Part shown: positions 62,888 through 64,000 of the stretch, piece by piece | How positions within the stretch are numbered: position 1 is the stretch's first letter | Layout: each line of letters starts with the position of its first letter | Assembly: GCF_001956585.1 (NCBI RefSeq) | Contig: NZ_MSRR01000019.1 | Location: 62,001 to 126,000, forward strand | Reading direction: 5' to 3' | DNA length: 64,000 nucleotides | Origin: Actinomyces naeslundii | GTDB lineage: Bacteria; Actinomycetota; Actinomycetes; Actinomycetales; Actinomycetaceae | Notes under the pieces: generated by a model | Told to the model about the DNA's origin: nothing | Databases searched by the model: none | The model's input: only the letters and a program-made list of their open reading frames with translations | Position numbers and translations under genes: made by a program

Positions 62888-63961
62888 GTGCTCCTGACCC
62901 GTCGCGGCGCCCTGGGCACCCTGAGCGCGGCCGCCCTGACCGCGCTGGCCGCCTGCGGGCGTGACGCCGGCCCCGCCGACCCCAACGCCTCCAGCGACCT
63001 GAAGGGGGAGATCCGCGGCGCGGGAGCCACCTCCCAGTCCGATGCCCAGGACTCCTGGATGAACGCCTTCATGGGCGCCAACCTGCGCGCCACCGTCGAC
63101 TACGCCGGTGGCGGCTCCGGGGCCGGACGCACCAAGCTCGTCGAGGGCGCCGTCGACTTCGCCGGTACCGACACCCCCATGACCACCGACGAGATCAGCA
63201 GGATCGGTGGCGTCGTCGAGCTGCCCCTCTACATCTCCCCGATCGCCGTGGCCTACAACCTGCCCGGCTTCACCGGGGAATCCCACGTCAAGATGACCGG
63301 AGAGGTCCTTGCCAAGGTCCTCTCCGGCGCCATCACCCGCTGGAACGACCCCGCCCTGGCCGCCCTCAACCCCGGCGCCGCGCTGCCGGACCAGCGGATC
63401 ATCGTCGTCGGCCGTTCCGACGACTCCGGCACCACCAAGGCCCTGACCACCTACCTGGCCACCGTCGCCCCCGAGGTGTGGACCCATGAGCCCGAGGAGA
63501 CCTGGCCGCTGCGCGGCGGCCAGTCCGGCGACGGCACCGCCGGCATGATCCAGACCGTCTCCGCGGCCACCGGCACCATCGGCTACGCCGACGCCTCCAA
63601 GGTCCCCGCCACCCTGGGAACCGTCGCCGTCGGCAGCGACGGGGCCTACGTGCCCGTCTCCGCCGACGCTGCGGCCGCCGCCCTCGACGCCGCCACCCTG
63701 GGCGCCGAGGCCGACGAGACCCGCCTGCTCTACACGCCCAGTCACGACGCCGACGGCGCCTACCCCATCGTCCTGGTCTCCTACCTCGCCGCCCGCCTGA
63801 GCTACGACGACGCCCAGATCGCCGCCGTCGTCAAGGCCTACCTGCGTTTCGCGGCCTCCACAAGAGGGCAGGATGCCTCTGCCAAGGCCACCGGCTGCGC
63901 CCCCATCACCCGCGAGATGCGCGAGAAGATCAACGCCGCCATCGACAAGATCTCCGCCTGA
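62888..63961 (+). CDS. pstS: Phosphate ABC transporter substrate-binding lipoprotein
   Basis: 357 aa from GTG 62888 (GAGGAGA upstream). Signal LTRRGALGTLSAAALTALAAC, Cys23 lipobox. PstS pattern: GEIRGAGATSQSDAQDSWM, DYAGGGSGAGRTKLVEGAVDFAGTDTPM (phosphate-binding loops), LAKVLSGAITRWNDPALAALNP, VGRSDDSGTTKALTTYL. High-affinity phosphate capture at the cell surface. pstCAB would be expected just beyond the window edge. Confidence 0.96.
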   Translation: MLLTRRGALGTLSAAALTALAACGRDAGPADPNASSDLKGEIRGAGATSQSDAQDSWMNAFMGANLRATVDYAGGGSGAGRTKLVEGAVDFAGTDTPMTTDEISRIGGVVELPLYISPIAVAYNLPGFTGESHVKMTGEVLAKVLSGAITRWNDPALAALNPGAALPDQRIIVVGRSDDSGTTKALTTYLATVAPEVWTHEPEETWPLRGGQSGDGTAGMIQTVSAATGTIGYADASKVPATLGTVAVGSDGAYVPVSADAAAAALDAATLGAEADETRLLYTPSHDADGAYPIVLVSYLAARLSYDDAQIAAVVKAYLRFAASTRGQDASAKATGCAPITREMREKINAAIDKISA

Positions 63962-64000
63962 GCCGGCCGGCCAGCCATCACGACGCCGCACCGAACCGCA

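Overview
The window is high-GC, densely coded chromosomal DNA from an actinobacterium, most likely an oral-type Actinomyces. The evidence is the strong GC bias at third codon positions, frequent GTG starts and the actinobacterial neighbourhoods: tRNA-Gln/glmU/prs; mfd/SurA-like lipoprotein/eno/divIC/DUF501/ppx; msrA/greA/trhA/uppS; ppk1/mutT1/pstS. The genus call is inference; no rRNA or species marker is present.

Layout. 1-3.4 kb: a truncated acyltransferase, tRNA-Gln, a short glmU without its acetyltransferase half, and prs. 3.4-9.8 kb: a secreted beta-propeller protein, then a divergent surface-polysaccharide pair (Wzz-like protein with a very long Pro/Ser/Ala tail, and an O-antigen ligase/polymerase-like membrane protein). 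9.8-21 kb: housekeeping block (mfd, enolase, divIC, DUF501, ppx, aroD) with an inserted, apparently iron-regulated FepB-type lipoprotein. 21-25 kb: hydrolase/TetR divergent pair, bL25 and pth. 24.9-29.5 kb (reverse strand): ABC exporter plus two-component system. 29.9-33.5 kb: Bax-inhibitor-1 protein, FKBP, LD-carboxypeptidase and a YjdF/DUF2992 gene behind a highly structured leader. 33.8-41.5 kb: ilvD, a four-gene Opp/Nik-type ABC importer preceded by two Zur-like boxes, and a DUF4242 protein. 41.5-42.3 kb: a decayed stretch with a toxin-antitoxin-like fragment and a 120-bp inverted-repeat element. 42.3-52 kb: ilvA, an FMN reductase, an RGG-tailed ABC-ATPase, msrA, greA, trhA and uppS. 51.5-54.4 kb: a gluconate module (regulator, kinase, permease). 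54.6-58.5 kb: a DEAD-box helicase gene broken by one amber codon, a lipoprotein hydrolase, tRNA-Lys, and a second copy of the 120-bp element. 58.8-64 kb: phosphate/polyphosphate cluster (ppk1, mutT1, pstS) with a PHO-box array.

The most interesting signals are mostly non-coding. (1) The leader of the DUF2992/YjdF gene has a chain of complementary stems ending in a hairpin that sequesters the Shine-Dalgarno sequence, so it is a candidate yjdF-class riboswitch in an actinobacterium. (2) A 120-bp element with 20-bp terminal inverted repeats and a conserved internal AACCGCATGATT occurs twice at exactly the same length, 16.6 kb apart. (3) Two Zur-like palindromes bracket the promoter and start of an Opp/Nik-type importer whose two permeases are fused. 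(4) GlmU ends before the acetyltransferase active site. Several other genes carry unusual low-complexity extensions (Wzz, PPK1, SurA-like, RGG-ATPase). No CRISPR array, phage or intact insertion sequence was seen.
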